Origin: Promerops cafer | Taxonomy: Eukaryota > Chordata > Aves > Passeriformes > Nectariniidae | Length of the DNA stretch: 64,000 nucleotides | Direction: 5' to 3' | Assembly (NCBI GenBank): GCA_013398275.1 | Contig: VZSE01008349.1 | Location: forward strand, 1,418,851 to 1,482,850 | Shown: in pieces, positions 13,416-26,641 of the stretch | Position numbering within the stretch: position 1 is the stretch's first letter | Layout: every line of letters begins with the position of its first letter | Notes under the pieces: generated by a model | Told to the model about the DNA's origin: nothing | Seen by the model: the letters and a program-made list of their open reading frames with translations, nothing else | The model's database searches: none | Position numbers and translations under genes: made by a program

Positions 13416-14380
13416 ATCAGTGCAAAAACTCAGAGGCTTCTGGCTCGCTGCCTCCTCCTGATGTGTTTTCTCATCCCTGGAGCTGAGTAAGCAATATCTT
13501 TACTGGGAGATAATTAGTTCAATAATTTGTTGCTAAAGAGCTGCTCAGCTCCCCCTCCTCCCTGCAGCCACATACTTTTCCAGCTTCTGCACTGCCTTTT
13601 TGTGGTGTGGGTTCACAGTCAGCTTTTTTCCTGAGCTGTTTTCAGTTGTTACTGAGCCCCCTAACTCAAACACTGCCCTTAACTTTGTTAAGATACGACT
13701 CCAAGACTGCATGGCATCAGGTAGTTGCAAAGTATGCCTGGAAATCTATAGAAAAAAATGTGAATAAAACATGGATGAGGAAAGAACTGAAGGAGTTTCT
13801 GGAACACACAGAAAAATTATTTTGCTTTAGTTCACCAAATATGGTCCATTCAAGCATATTTAATCAGAGTATTTAACCTGCTGAAAGCTGTAGCAGCCTC
13901 TCTATCTACGACTCTCTTGCACTGTTGGTCACCTTATCCCTACTGTCAAGTTAACCCATTATATTTATCTGCCCAACATTATTCCCATACTGAAACAGTG
14001 TCATGCTTTTCACTTAGCAACTCTTCAGCTCTGTGGAGAGTTTATTGCACTGAAATTATTTTCTGTGTTCAGCCCTTCTCTGCCAGCTCACCTGAAAGGT
14101 TTGTCTCTGTAAGCTGAAAGTCTCGTCTGGATTTCCAACAAAAGTCTTTTAATCTGGGAGCAGGTGTTACTCCTCCTCTGTGCAGCTTGTTTGCTTTCCC
14201 CTCACTGTCTAACCCCATGGTACTCCAGCAAGGCTGAATTCCCAAGGAGCACCATACTTGAGTTTTTTTCCCTTCAGCGTTTTTTACTTTTTTTCGGTGA
14301 GAGCCCTAGCAAGGACATCTGCGTGGGAAGATTATTTACAAGGTCCATGTATCTCCCTTTCTTCTTGACAGGCCTGTTTT
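13416..14380. other. Intergenic, nothing recognised
   Basis: Unique sequence without a convincing gene or repeat, lying between a CR1 fragment and a CpG-rich patch. Confidence 0.4.
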
Positions 14381-14384
14381 CGCT

Positions 14385-14720
14385 GCATCTGCTACGGCTG
14401 TCCAAGGAGACGTGGTGAGTTCCAGCCCAGCTGCTCCCTGGCTGAGTGACGTTTTCGCGTCCGCTGCCCCCCGCCGGCTCCCAAGGACAAGGGCCCCGCT
14501 CTGTGGCTGCAGCGGACGATTACATGCCCCGAATGCAGCGCGCAAAAGTAGCCTGAAGGAGCCCCTTTTCTTCTTCTCTCCGAGAAAAGTGGGCTTGCTC
14601 TTGCCTGGAGCAGCCCCCAAGCTGCTTTACACCTCGGTGATGCCAGGCAGTTTGATGTGCCAGCGGGACCCGCCTGCGGCCACAGCCCTGCGCTCACACC
14701 ACAGCTCCACAAAGCTCCTG
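14385..14720. promoter_or_regulatory. Isolated CpG-rich patch, possible promoter or enhancer
   Basis: In a region otherwise poor in CpG, this stretch has roughly 18 CpG dinucleotides in about 330 bases, including GACGTTTTCGCGTCC and AATGCAGCGCGC. A donor-like GTGAGT occurs at 14415-14420. Frames are open on both strands, as expected for GC-rich DNA, but none matches a protein I know. It could be an orphan CpG island, an unannotated transcript promoter, or a decayed GC-rich repeat. Confidence 0.4.
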
Positions 14721-17700
14721 GCTCGCTCCCAGCGCCCAAAGGGCAGCCCAAACTGTCCAAGAGGGGCTTGGCCAAGGTCACTTTCCTGATGCCGGATGCA
14801 GGTGTTTGCCCGTAGTTTCCCAGCGCTGTGCTTTGGAGATAAAAGCAGCATCAACCTCCTGTGTATCCCCTTCCAAAGGCAGGCGAGCCCATTACTGTGA
14901 TCATGATAATCACCATGCAGGTGACAGTGAGGACCAGGTGAGATGAGCTATTTTTCTCTTCTGTTTTCTTTGTTTTACATCAGAGGGAGCTGATCACCCA
15001 CTGTAAGTCTGAAAACAGCTGGTGGCTTGTAGGCTATCAACATATGGAATCTACAGATCTCTTCTGAAAATTGGACTGGCTCCTTTGCATAGTTTCACTT
15101 CACCTTCTGTCCCTTACAGACAACAGCACAGTGGCTGCATTTGTTTCAGCACCAAAAGATGCAGTTTTAATACAATAAATGTCTTTAAGAAGCTTCAGTT
15201 AAAAAATCAGAAGCAGAAAATAAACTTTTTAAAAATATAATCTAATATACAACTTTTTACAAACAATATTAGAATTTTTCCTTTGTAAGTTTATATATTT
15301 ATCAAAATATCTGTTTCTAAAGAGAAAAGCTATGTGATTGAATTGTTAAAAATGGTGCATTTTATGCCAGCTGTGTTGACATAATTATTTTTGCCCTCAT
15401 ATTTTTCTAGGTAAGACATTCTACTGTTAAAGGGGACAAAAAATTACTCTATCCAAATATTTCTCTCCTCAATAAACAAGTGTAGGTGTCTATCAGGGCA
15501 TTTTTGCCACACATATTTATTTCTGAAACTGCTGGATGCTGATTTGGTCATATAGACCTGGTCCCAGAATATAGTTACAACTCTCTTTTTTGTTTGTTTG
15601 TTCTAGAGTATTATTGGTTGAATGTAAGATGGAGACTAAGCTTCTAGTTAATGAATTGTGCCCTCACTGCTCCTTCAGCACTGGGATCAGTTTGTCGTTT
15701 GTTTTAGAATATTAGCCACAACCCATAAATCATTCACATGGCTTTGTCTGGAGCTTGGGCTCAGCAGTTTCTGACAGGTAAGAAATTAGTGTAAAGGACA
15801 TATTTATGATGGAGATTCCCTGTGTAGTTCGTTTGGGGCAAATCCTGCTCCAGCTCCCTGGATGCTGCTACAGAGCTGTGAACTGTGTTCCAGGGGATTT
15901 CTGCCAAGGTACCCTCCCTTTTTCCAAACAGCTTCAGCAGGAAGGTGAAACTTATTAAACTAGGACAAGCTAAAATACCTGCCAGGAAAAAGAAATGATG
16001 ATACAAAGGCACCCCAGCAAGAAGAGAAGCATGGCAGGGACTAAAAGGAGATGCAGCCTGAAAAACATACAAAGGGATGTGTCTGGGGCAGGAGTAAAGT
16101 CAGAAAGGACTATGCTGGCTGGAGAAGCAAGGAGCAGCAGTGACAGAAGAGCATCTTCTCATGAGAGGTGTGATGAATTAGGCACAAATAGGCAATATTG
16201 CAGCAAAAAGGTAAATAAGGCTACCATCCCTCACAAGACACATGGTCCCTTTTTCTCCTGTCCTCAGGGCCTCTGTCAGGGACCACACAGGGACAGCTAC
16301 TGGGCAGGGGGAAAAGAAGGTTTATGTCTGGGCAAGTAAGTTCACTGGCCCACACATGGGAAGATCCCCCCTAGCCCCAGTCACACACTCCCCTCCTGCT
16401 GCAGCTCTGGCTGTTGCTGCTCTGCTCCTGAATCCCTTGCCTCTGGCAAAGCATTTTCTGCTCAGGGTATACGAGAGTCCTATTTTTCCCATACTCTAGT
16501 GCTTTTTTTGCTCTTTTTTTTGCATCCGAAGCCTCCAAAGGACTGCCAAATAAATTGCACTTCATCTAGGATATCACACAAGGCTCTTCCAGGCTGTCAT
16601 GGTGCCCCTCTGCACAGCCTGGGCTGCTGGGCAGGAGCTGGGCAGGTACCTCCTCAGCTGGAGACACTGGTGTTTCCTGTCCTGCCACCTGTCAGTGCCC
16701 CAGCTCTCCTGCTACACAGCACACTTCAGCACATGTGGAACCAACTGCTCTTCAAAAACTGTTCTTTACATGTCCAGACAGGGCTTTTCAATAAGAAATG
16801 CCTCTATCCTCACAGTAATTTTGCATCTTATTGTAACATTGCTGGAAAACCCATAGGAGTGTGCCTAATTCCCACAGTAAGAAATCTGAAGAATGAGTAA
16901 TGCACAGTTTCAGTAGTTTCTTTAAAAGAACAGCTGCTTCATGGTTTTCAGTTTCCATTCATGCTTTGAGGTTGATTTTATTCAGAAATAAACTCCTGAG
17001 TGAAGATGTCACTGTATCTCTGCAGAAATAATTTTCCTTCAGTAACTTTTCTATATTTGAGGACCTTGCAAATACACTATTTCAGATTATGGTCATATGC
17101 TATATTCCTGAAGAAATGTCTAAATTTGCCATTTCAGCCATCACTATGAAAACAAGTGCTTGTGGGGTAAAAGGGTAACCCTAATATCTGCTCCTAACAG
17201 TGAATTAAAGGCCGAGTTAGATCTGCCAGACAATTCTGTTAGACCCAGGTGGTCCAGATTTCACGGTGTTTGTTGTAAGACACTGTCAGTCCTGCTGATG
17301 TCAAGTGAGGGGCAAGTCTGAGCTTCACAGTGGGTGAAGTGAGATCCTGTGGTCCCATGCTGGCCCAGAAAGGGTATTGAGTACACAAATTCCCTCCCAC
17401 ATTGCCACATTGTCCCTCATCATCTGCTCTTGCATGGGCTGGTGGCCCAGGGAGGATCTGGAAGGACTATGCCCAGAGAAATGTGTGCATTGAAAAGGGA
17501 CCCTGCAGCCCTATGCTACACAAAAAAACTTCCAGGAAAAAAACTCTTGATAAAAGTTTTAGAAATTTATTACAAAACATTGTAGTTAATTTTGAAAGTA
17601 AAGAAGATTGTACTGACAGATTTATAATTGCTTGGATCTACTGAGAATTCAGAACAAGGCATGTTGTTTGACCAAAGGCACTTTCTACTGTCTAACTCAT

Positions 17701-20700
17701 CAGTATTCATTCAGTGGAAATAGAGCTTGCTGTGATGAAAAAATAATATCAGATACTGTAACTTGAACGTTGGCAAGATCAAAAGCAATTAGTTGGGTAG
17801 TAGAAATCAGAGTGCTTTCAGCTGAAGTGGAAGAGAAGGCAGCAAAAAAAAACCAACCAAAATTTGCATGATCTTGCGTTACAGAAAATTATAATTTTAA
17901 TGCTGGATTATAATGCTGTAATAAAAGGGTTGTTGCAGAGGGAAAAAGAAAGTGGAAAAATCAGGAAGACAGACAGACTGACCTTTGCTCAGCTTGGGTG
18001 CTCCTATCCTTTGTCATCTGGATTTGTTCAGTGGTTTTCAAAAAGGCAGAACTCTGCTGTTGCTCCCTCCTGTGCCTAGTCCATCTGAGTAGCTGTCCTC
18101 TTAAAGTAATCCTGCTGGGATGGTCTTCTGGGATGGTCTTTGGTTTCCTTCCCCAAAGACGGATCCCAGCAGAGGGGACAGTGAAGAACAAAAACCAAGG
18201 AAGTTTTAATGAGAATAGAATTGGATATATAAATAAATAGGTACACAAATAAATAAACAGAGAATAAGCCAAAGGACTTGAAAATTGTGTAGGTAGAACT
18301 GAACTGAATTTGCACCTCTTCTGTCTCTCTTAGGAAAAAAAAAGCTTGCAGAAAAACAAGAGGAAAAAAAAATAGTTCTGCTTTGAGGCAAACCACCCAC
18401 TAATTGCTTCCTATTTACATCTAGAAACAGGCCATGCAAAATAGATAAATGGAAAGGTAATTAGGAAAATGGATATGATTAAATGTTTGGGGAGCATGGT
18501 ATCTTCTCTGCCCATGCGTGTTCAGCTGCTGCAGGAAATGCGCCAGCGAGGACAGAGAAACAGAGCTGTCTCTGCAGAGGAGGAATAATGGGCAGGTGGG
18601 CTCTGCCTTCAGTAACACTGGGATCCATGAGCTCTGAGGGGGATTTGAGCAAGCAGGATCTGCTCCTCATCTGTTTCCACATACACCCCCTCCAGACAGC
18701 CTCAGGGACTGTCCTGGCATCCTCACATGCCCCGGGCTGGTGGGTGCCATCTGCTGCCTTCCCTCTCCCCAGCAGCCAGGATGCTGTAGGAGCTGCTGGG
18801 AGACAGTGTGACTCCTGTGAACATCTGCACAGTGACCAGCTATGAATGCCTTAGGACAACTTCATGGTCACCTGAAGTAGTTACCTAACCTTTCTCTTGT
18901 CTGGAAGGGAAAAAAAAAAAAAGAGGTTTATATTACTCACTTGTATCTGCAGATGCTGATTTGTGTTAGACTGGAAATGTCTGCTGCTATGAGGACTGTG
19001 GCAAAGAGAATAAAGAAACAGAAGGAGAATGAGAGTAAGGCAGAGTACAGAAGCGAGGGACTGACTTTGCTGGACATCATCCTCAAGGACCACAAGATTT
19101 ACAGTGAAGCAACCCAGTTGTTGCCCCCAGTCCTTCTACTACTCCATTAAATCTAAAGATAACTTAAAATTTCTATGCTTAAAATAATGCAGCAGCTTGC
19201 AAAGCAGGGTAGGAGGCATGGTTTCCAGCAGAAAAAAAAGATTAGATACCTGTCCTGTCTCTGAAGCAAATAATGTGCAGGCACTGGGTAGTGCTCCTAC
19301 TGGAATAACCCTCCAAGCAGCCAAATCTTCAGCAGAGTCCTATGCAGATATTTCCTGTCTTCCCTGTTCACTGGAAAACACAGGTCACAGTTTACTGTCA
19401 TGAGCTTGATGCATTTCTGTCAATATTATTTGAATTAAATAAGCACCATTATTAGTTGAAATGTTTTATTACAACATTTTGTATTGAAACATTTGTTCTC
19501 AGATTGTTTTGCACTATATTTAAAGGTGACTCAGACATGTCTATTTTAAAATGATGTATTCAAAGCATGTCTATAAAGATTAAAAGAAACAATCTTGTTT
19601 AACCTTTTTAAACAATGCTGTTTAAAAAGTAGATTTTAAATTTTTTCAAAAACAGAATAATTTTTTGTGAAGAAAATTTACTTCAAATAGACCTGTGATG
19701 ATTTTTTTCAATTATTTAATCAATCAAGAAAAAAAAGTCATTTATTTATAAAACCGTAATCAAATTTTCCTTTATGACTAGATCCTAATGCATGCTTGCA
19801 CACAGACCTCCCGTTGACCTCCTTGGAAGTTACACATCTAAAGGGAATGCAGAACCAGACTCAGCAGACAAAATTAGTGATTTTCTAATTGCTCTAATTG
19901 GTGTTTAATTTTTCCGCTGTTTAGAGACCAAGTTACTGACTTTTAAAGGGAAAAAGAAATATATGCTGGAATGAGAATGTAATCAGATAAGAAAAATAGC
20001 TAACATTATATTAGAGCTCCAGAAACAGAGCAATTGGTAAATCTGAATGTTTTCATTTGAGTTACAAATACCACCGATTGCCATTTCCGTTGCCACTTGT
20101 ACTAATTTGTATTCAGAAAACCACATCCCTGAAAATGTGTAAAACATCTGCTTTGAGAAACTGAGTGTCAATAGCTGAACCATGGGCAGTGCCATACAGA
20201 GACCTTCAGAGCAGTACAGAGGAAGAGTAGATCATTTCCATTGTGGACAGGGATTTGTGAGCTGTCCACAGGATGGATCTAACCACATTATCCATTAATT
20301 CAGCCTACATGGGGGGAAAGAAGAGACTCAAAAACATCAGCAATGATGTAAAGTATGTTGGGTTTTATTCAAATGAAACATGACAGTGACTTCAGCTGCC
20401 TCTCCTTGTGTAGAGGCACCTCAGGAACCACCCATTTTCCTATTTTCCTTGGGTTTTCCTAGTTTCTTTGTTTTGCCTGAAATTACTGCCTGTCCTATAT
20501 ACATGACACTTTATGTTAAGCAATCTGAAACTCTCTGGTGCAGCAATAAGGTGTGACTTGACCTCCCACTGATTTACTGAGCCTAGAAAATCTCTGCAAT
20601 AAAAACTGCAGTGGAACAGTTGGGTAATTTGACAGCAGTAATACATGGCTATCCCCTCTCACGCTACCTTTAGCAATACCCTTTACTGAGCAGTACTGAC

Positions 20701-21226
20701 TTCCTTAGCATGCAACACAGGCCTTCTGCTGATAATCAGTAACATCTGCTTTAGATCAAAGGGGTAGGGAAAAATATTCCTTGCAAGCAGACTCTGCTCA
20801 TCTTGGTTGTCTGTAGCAAATTTCAAGTGGAGCTGGCACATAACAAAATCCACGGTTGACAAGGGGTATTTTTAGCTACATACCTCTCATCTGGATATCA
20901 GTATAAGAAGCTCATTTGGGTTTTGAATTTCTATCAGTAATGACTCTCCAAGCATCTCCTGAGTCCTGGTAAATTCAGTGAGCCTACCTGATGAGCACGC
21001 AGTGGGAAAAGTCTCTTCAGTTAAATCGGGAAATGCTGTAAAGACCACTTTGGGCACTATGTTTGATAGGTTAGATAAAGATCAATTAGTTACAACCTTA
21101 AAACGTGGTGCTGCCACAGTTCCAAGCCCTTTTATGAAAATGCCCTTACCACTACTACATACTCTATTGCCATTCACTGGGACTATTTCATTTCTTCAGT
21201 TCGATATTAATTCGTATTAAATATAA
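14721..21226. other. Intergenic, nothing recognised
   Basis: Mixed AT-rich and moderately GC-rich non-coding DNA. Short frames near 16.2-16.9 kb and 18.5-18.8 kb look like chance frames in GC-richer sequence. A small ATAA-rich run lies at about 18225-18262. The AT-rich block 19.4-19.9 kb carries many TAAT and TTTAAA words and no repeat. Confidence 0.5.
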
Positions 21227-21227
21227 G

Positions 21228-21275
<48 letters not shown>
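21227..21275 (+). repeat. (AGAT)n-(AGAC)n microsatellite
   Basis: About nine AGAT units are followed by about four AGAC units. This is a compound tetranucleotide repeat and likely length-polymorphic. Confidence 0.95.
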
Positions 21276-21499
21276 ACTACAGATAGACATCCCAGGGTGG
21301 GTGCTGCAAATAAAACTACTCATTGCTGAGTATACACAGTGAAGGAATTGTTAAGTGAACTTCTAGAAACCTCATCTTTATGGGATGGGATCACCTCTGA
21401 AAGAATTCTTCCTTTCTCTTTCTTGCGTTACCCTAAAACATGCATTCTGAAAACATTATTTTCTAAGTTATTTCAGATAAATTTTATTTTCTTTTCATA

Positions 21500-21524
21500 C
21501 CCCCCCTGCCCCCCCCCCCCCCCC
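21500..21524 (+). repeat. Poly-C tract
   Basis: C7, TG, then C16. The minus strand is a G tract able to form a G-quadruplex-like structure. Such tracts are error-prone in assemblies, so the length is uncertain. Confidence 0.95.
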
Positions 21525-24500
21525 ATATGAATAGTCAGACCTCTTCACCACTGCATCCTGGTTTTCTGGAAATGCCCAATGATTTTTAGATTTATAGGGC
21601 TGAATTACAGAATTTCAATTAACAAGTCATCTTTATAATTGAGGGATTATTTTGCTGCCCTGCAAAATCCAGTAGTAAAGTCTGGATTAAAAACATTAAA
21701 GAAACACTTTCAGTGCAGGATTTTGGATTTGCCAAGGCTATGATTTCACAAAGCCATGGACCAAAACAAGTTTCCTAGTGATGGTTTTCAGTACATACGG
21801 ATGAAGCACAAATTTGTCTGACATCCTGCAAATGTTTGTTGACAATGTGATATTAGTTCATTTTACTTTCTCTCACTCTCACATACACATCAATTTTTGT
21901 GTGCTTGTGTGTATGCCACCAAACTCCTCAATCCTCCCAGTCACTTCTGTCACTCTTCTCTGAATTCTCCAATCCCTTCTAGGAAGATGCTCAGTATCCC
22001 ACTCAGTGTCGCAGCTCCTGCCGCCCCAGAGGCATGAAGAGTATTTGCAGCATTCCCACTTTGCAGGGGGATGTTTCTGCATAAAGAGACCCAAATCGGC
22101 CGTATCTTATAGGCCAATTGGCCATATCTTAATGCCCAATCTCACATTTAATAATTTTTTAGCTCCAAATTACCTGTGTGAGTCTGGAATCAATCAGCAC
22201 CATTGAAAACCTGGGCAGAGGAATGTTGTGCATAGTATAGTCAGAAATCTGGACCCTAATCCACTCCAATAATCCCAAACCATCTCTTCTTTGAAGATTC
22301 TTTCATCAGTGCTTTGCCTCCACTGTGCTCATCTTGTTCCAGTTCAGCTCATCCTTGGGATTTCTTTTAATACTCTGTTAACACCTTCATTCAGCTCATT
22401 AAACAAGCCTGCATGTAATACCAGTCTCAGCAGTAAGCCACTGAGCTCCAACCTGATACATTAATGTTTATCATTGCCCTTTGTTTACAATTCAGGGAGG
22501 TTTTATCCCAGTCAAAGTAACTATCAAGACAATTATCTGAGTAATATTTCATAAATGACTCTATCTTGTGCATTACTGAAATGTAATTATATTGGTGTAA
22601 AGTGTCAGAGCTATCAACAGAAGTAGGAATGTTACATTCAAAGAAGACCTGCTGCTGTTACGTGCCCTGCTTTTCTTCTCCCTAATTTTGCTTATTTGAG
22701 GCAGAGCCAGGGCCTGGGAGCAAGAAGGGTGCCTGGGCAGCACATGTATGGAGCCATGAGACACTGTGGAGCACACACAGCTGGGAGAGTTACAGACTGC
22801 TGCACTGGACAGGAAACGTCTGTAGCACTGCCCTCAGTGGCTCCTGCTTTCCTTTCACAGGTATCTGGGGTCTTCTTTCCTCAGAATTCCCTCCATTGCA
22901 TAAAGTGAGATGGGAGCTTATCCTCACCCAAATGTAACTGCCAGGATTGTTCCTCCCTTCCAGAGAAGCCAAACTACATCTGATTTTCTCTTCTTGTTCA
23001 CACACAGCTTAGAGCTTCAGTTGCCTTACTGAGAAGTTTCCTGCACCCTGAGGTCAACACCACCAACTAACAGGCAGTCTCTTCATTTTTCTTCATCCAC
23101 TTCTTCCTGGTCCAACCCTTAAACCACTGTTAGAAGTCTCTTGCAAACTGTTCCCTTTCTGCTGTGTCTCAGCAGACAGTCTTTGTCCGGAAAGCACATC
23201 CAAGTCTGGGAGTGTCATTGAAGCTACTTGGGATTGATGGCTTCTCCCAGACACCATCTCAGCTGGCTCAGGCTCTGCAGGAACTGGCAATGTGGCTGCT
23301 CCCAATTAAACCTTACATTTGCTGCATAAATACCACAGTCCCCACATGACCTGAACCGACTGTCTTTCTCATGTTTATATTTTCCGGGAGTCCATGTCTG
23401 GTTTGGCAATTAACAGGTCTTTTATTAGATCTCCTTTACTTCCTAGATGCTCCTATTTTCCTTTCTCATTATGACATAACCTTTTTATAGTCAGATAAAA
23501 CTCTTCTTGTGCGAGATTTAGTCCCCTCACCAATTTCTGGACGTTTTCCTTTGTGGCAGCCTTTTTTCAGGCAGGAAGTGGCCTTCATTAAAATGTGTTG
23601 TATTTTTTTTTTTTTTTGTCCTTTGACCATTTCTGAGTACATTTCTACTGGTTTTGTCTACTTACACCTTTTCTCTTAAAAGCCTTAGCCAATTCTTTCT
23701 TTTTATTTTGTTCTACTGGTGTAGGTTTCCTTTAATCTCAGTTCTTTTGTTTAGCTCATTAGTCTCAACCTGAAGATGGGGGTGATGGGGAAGAAGCAAA
23801 ACAGATAACATTCCTGAGATCTCAGCCTAAATCAAAAAATTGAACACTTGTTAAAAGCATGAGCACCTTCTGGTATGAGCTGCTTAACCATGCTAAGAGA
23901 AAACATCACTCCTGGCCACTGAAGGCACTTGGCTTCCCAGCTAGTGGCATACAACCTCTGAGCACACACCTCCACTTCTAATCAGAGAGCCTACTTGCTG
24001 AAATTGCTATTAAGCAGCTGGAAAAAAAAAAAAAGTGAAAATCACAAAAGGGCTTTGTTTTCTGCAGAATCACAAATTCAACTAATCTCAGCCCTTCCAA
24101 GGTGTTAGAATTATTTGCTACACTAAATTCTGTCTTACCTAAGTCAGCAGTGACAATGAATACTTCAAGGTATTTTGTCATATCAGAGGCATTTGTCTTA
24201 CCAGAAGGTGCCATGCCCTATGAGGTGACCAGAGTGCAGCAGTATTGTGTTCTACTTTCCTGTGTTTTAAACACAAAGATTTTGACAAAAGACTACCTAA
24301 AAAAGTGAATGTCTTTCTAAAGGAAAGGTAAATAGAGCATCAGATACCACATTTCAAGCCTGACTGCATTATTCAAGGTGGAAAAAATGCTTTAGTTTTA
24401 TTTAAGCCACTCGGTGCTGTTTTCAAATCTGTGGCTTGTCTCAGTTATTGAGTACAGCATCTTCTGCAATGACTTGCAAAGCTACCTCTTAAAGTAATAG

Positions 24501-26034
24501 ATAATTTTTAATTGAGGCAAATTCTATGACAGAGTAATAAAAGGAAAATCTTCTTGAAAGGATTTTTTGAATATTTTGCAATCAAGCCTGGGTTTCAGTG
24601 TGGATCTGAGGCATGAATGTATTTGCATAAATGGAAAAGAAACGTGGGAAGGTCATTGAACTTACAGAAGTGTTGGGCTTACTGCATGGACTGGAAGCCT
24701 TTGCCAAAGCATTACTTTTGCACTCTCTTTTCCCAGCTCATCCATTTCAGAAAGCAACAGTTTTTTCACAGTGTTGAAGGTGCTTCCTGCTGTGATCAGG
24801 CTGTGTAGCCAGCACTTACTGCCTGCTGAGTCCTTGTGTTAGGCATTGGAAATCACTGACTTTTGGGTGTTGCAGTTAGACCTCACTGTGAGATGTACTA
24901 GACCAGGATACCTTTGCAATGTGTTTCAGTGGAGACATCCTCACCTCAGTTTTTGTTCACCAGCACTGCTCTTGAAACAGACTTTTGGACTTGTTTATTA
25001 TACTTGCAGCCCCAAATGAAATTGCAACAGTGCACAGGGCAATCCCAAAGTATGCTCAATCTAAACAAAATGAGAGGGGGAAAAAAAACCTCCCACACTT
25101 ATTTTTCTTCTTTGCAGATAACTGATCAGATCATTCAAGTGCGATGTTAAATATCTTTCCCAAGGTCATATTAGAGGTATATAGAAAACTTGGGATTGGA
25201 CCTCATTAGCTTCAATCCGGGATTGCACCAAGAAGGCTCTCCTTCTTTGAATATTCTTTTGGAGCACAGATGTCCTTCGTGTCTCTAAGCCTCTGTCTAG
25301 AGGCCCTGTAACCACTGTCCCCACAGCGAACAAAAGCCACATATATTCAGTGCTAAGCAGCCATCTCTTTTACACATCACCTGATAAAATGTGAAAAAAA
25401 TTTTATCTTATCAAGCTGTGCAATTGTGCATCTAAATGACTTTCAAGTATTTCCATTTTCATTATCTCAGGGTGGGTTTCTTTTTCTTTGGTTGGCTTTA
25501 GGGATTGGGCTTGTGGGGTGTTTTGTTACTAACTGCTAGTTAAGGGAGAATAAGCATCTCCTACTGAAGATGAGACAAACTGGCAGTCAAGGGAGTCCAG
25601 ACTGACTAGCTCAGGTTGCCAGTGCAGAGGTTTATCCTGGGGCAGGTGACTTCCACAAACCTCTGCTCTCTGAAGGCCTTGTTTGCAAAACTATCACAGA
25701 GAAGATGTAGTGCATTAGCTTTGCATCTCCCTTCTTTGCACAAATCAAGCCCTGCCAAATAGGGATCAAATACTTTTTTTTTGTGCAACAGCTGCAAACA
25801 GTAGTGCAGAAATTTTTTTTTTTTTTTTTAAACACTCTATTCTGTTTAAACAGTCTCTTTTGGTTTTTTTAAACTCACAGTGCAGCTTCTTCATCAGTGT
25901 GTGATCAAGCAAGTTCCACTCACTTTCTACGAAGTTAGCCACTAGATAGTTGAAAAGCTTCTTTAACAAAGAAGAAATGGAAAGATTTTTCTAGTGTTAT
26001 GATCCACTGTACAAATAATGAAGCAGGGGGAAAC
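21525..26034. other. Intergenic, nothing recognised
   Basis: Non-coding sequence without recognisable genes. It includes T-rich runs near 23606-23620 and 25809-25830 and an A tract near 24022. Frames are short and scattered on both strands. Confidence 0.5.
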
Positions 26035-26630
26035 TGTTCAGCTCTCATAATTTAAGCCAAGCAAGGATTAAAGCAATATATTGATTTATTAATGACATAT
26101 AACTCACCTGCAGTACATTCGGGATCAAGAACAATAATATCATTATTGGTATAAAGAAACCAGAGATAAACTATGCCTCCTATAGGCTCAGAAAGGTCCC
26201 TCCACAAGCTCCCTTATATGCACCTTAAGTGTGGGTCCCCACTTCTCGTGCCTCATTCAGTCATGCCACCTACTGAGCACCAGCTCCATGAGGAATTCCA
26301 TAAGGATGATGGTATGTTTGAGGTACGTGGCGCTAGCAATGCTGACAGGGCAGATTCTGGCAGTGTCAAACCAGGTTTGACTACTGGTGGTTGCCCTTCA
26401 AGGTATCTCCCCCAACCACAAACCAATTTTCAGCTTCTTTTATACTTCTTTTCAGGCTGACTCCTCCTTTGTTTCAAAGCTCTCTTTGAAGATTCCTGGC
26501 TATTGCTTAATCCATGGATGGTCTCTGTTCCTCTCTAACACCATCAGATTGGGGATGATGGTTGTCTTCATCTTTAACATGATCAGTTAACATGGACAAA
26601 TGTCCTCCAGCCGATTTTGAGTATTCAACA
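26035..26630 (-). mobile_element. Probable solo LTR of an endogenous retrovirus
   Basis: Read on the minus strand, this 596-bp segment starts TGTTGAATACTC and ends GAGCTGAACA, so its ends form an imperfect inverted repeat beginning TG and ending CA. A TATAAA box is at 26438-26443 and an AATAAA signal at 26085-26090, in the correct order for U3-R-U5. I found no flanking primer-binding site, polypurine tract or coding region, hence solo. No clear target-site duplication is visible; the right edge runs into a CA repeat. The family is not identified. Confidence 0.55.
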
Positions 26631-26641
26631 CACACACACAC
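26627..26641 (+). repeat. Short (CA)n repeat
   Basis: About seven CA units at the right edge of the LTR candidate. Confidence 0.8.

Noticed and set aside
14336..14789. Overlapping frames of 94-129 codons on both strands
   Set aside because: Open on both strands because of GC-rich sequence; no protein similarity recognised. Kept only as a CpG-rich patch.
18205..18262. ATAAATAAATA-rich stretch as a polyadenylation cluster
   Set aside because: Looks like a short simple repeat; no transcript context nearby.
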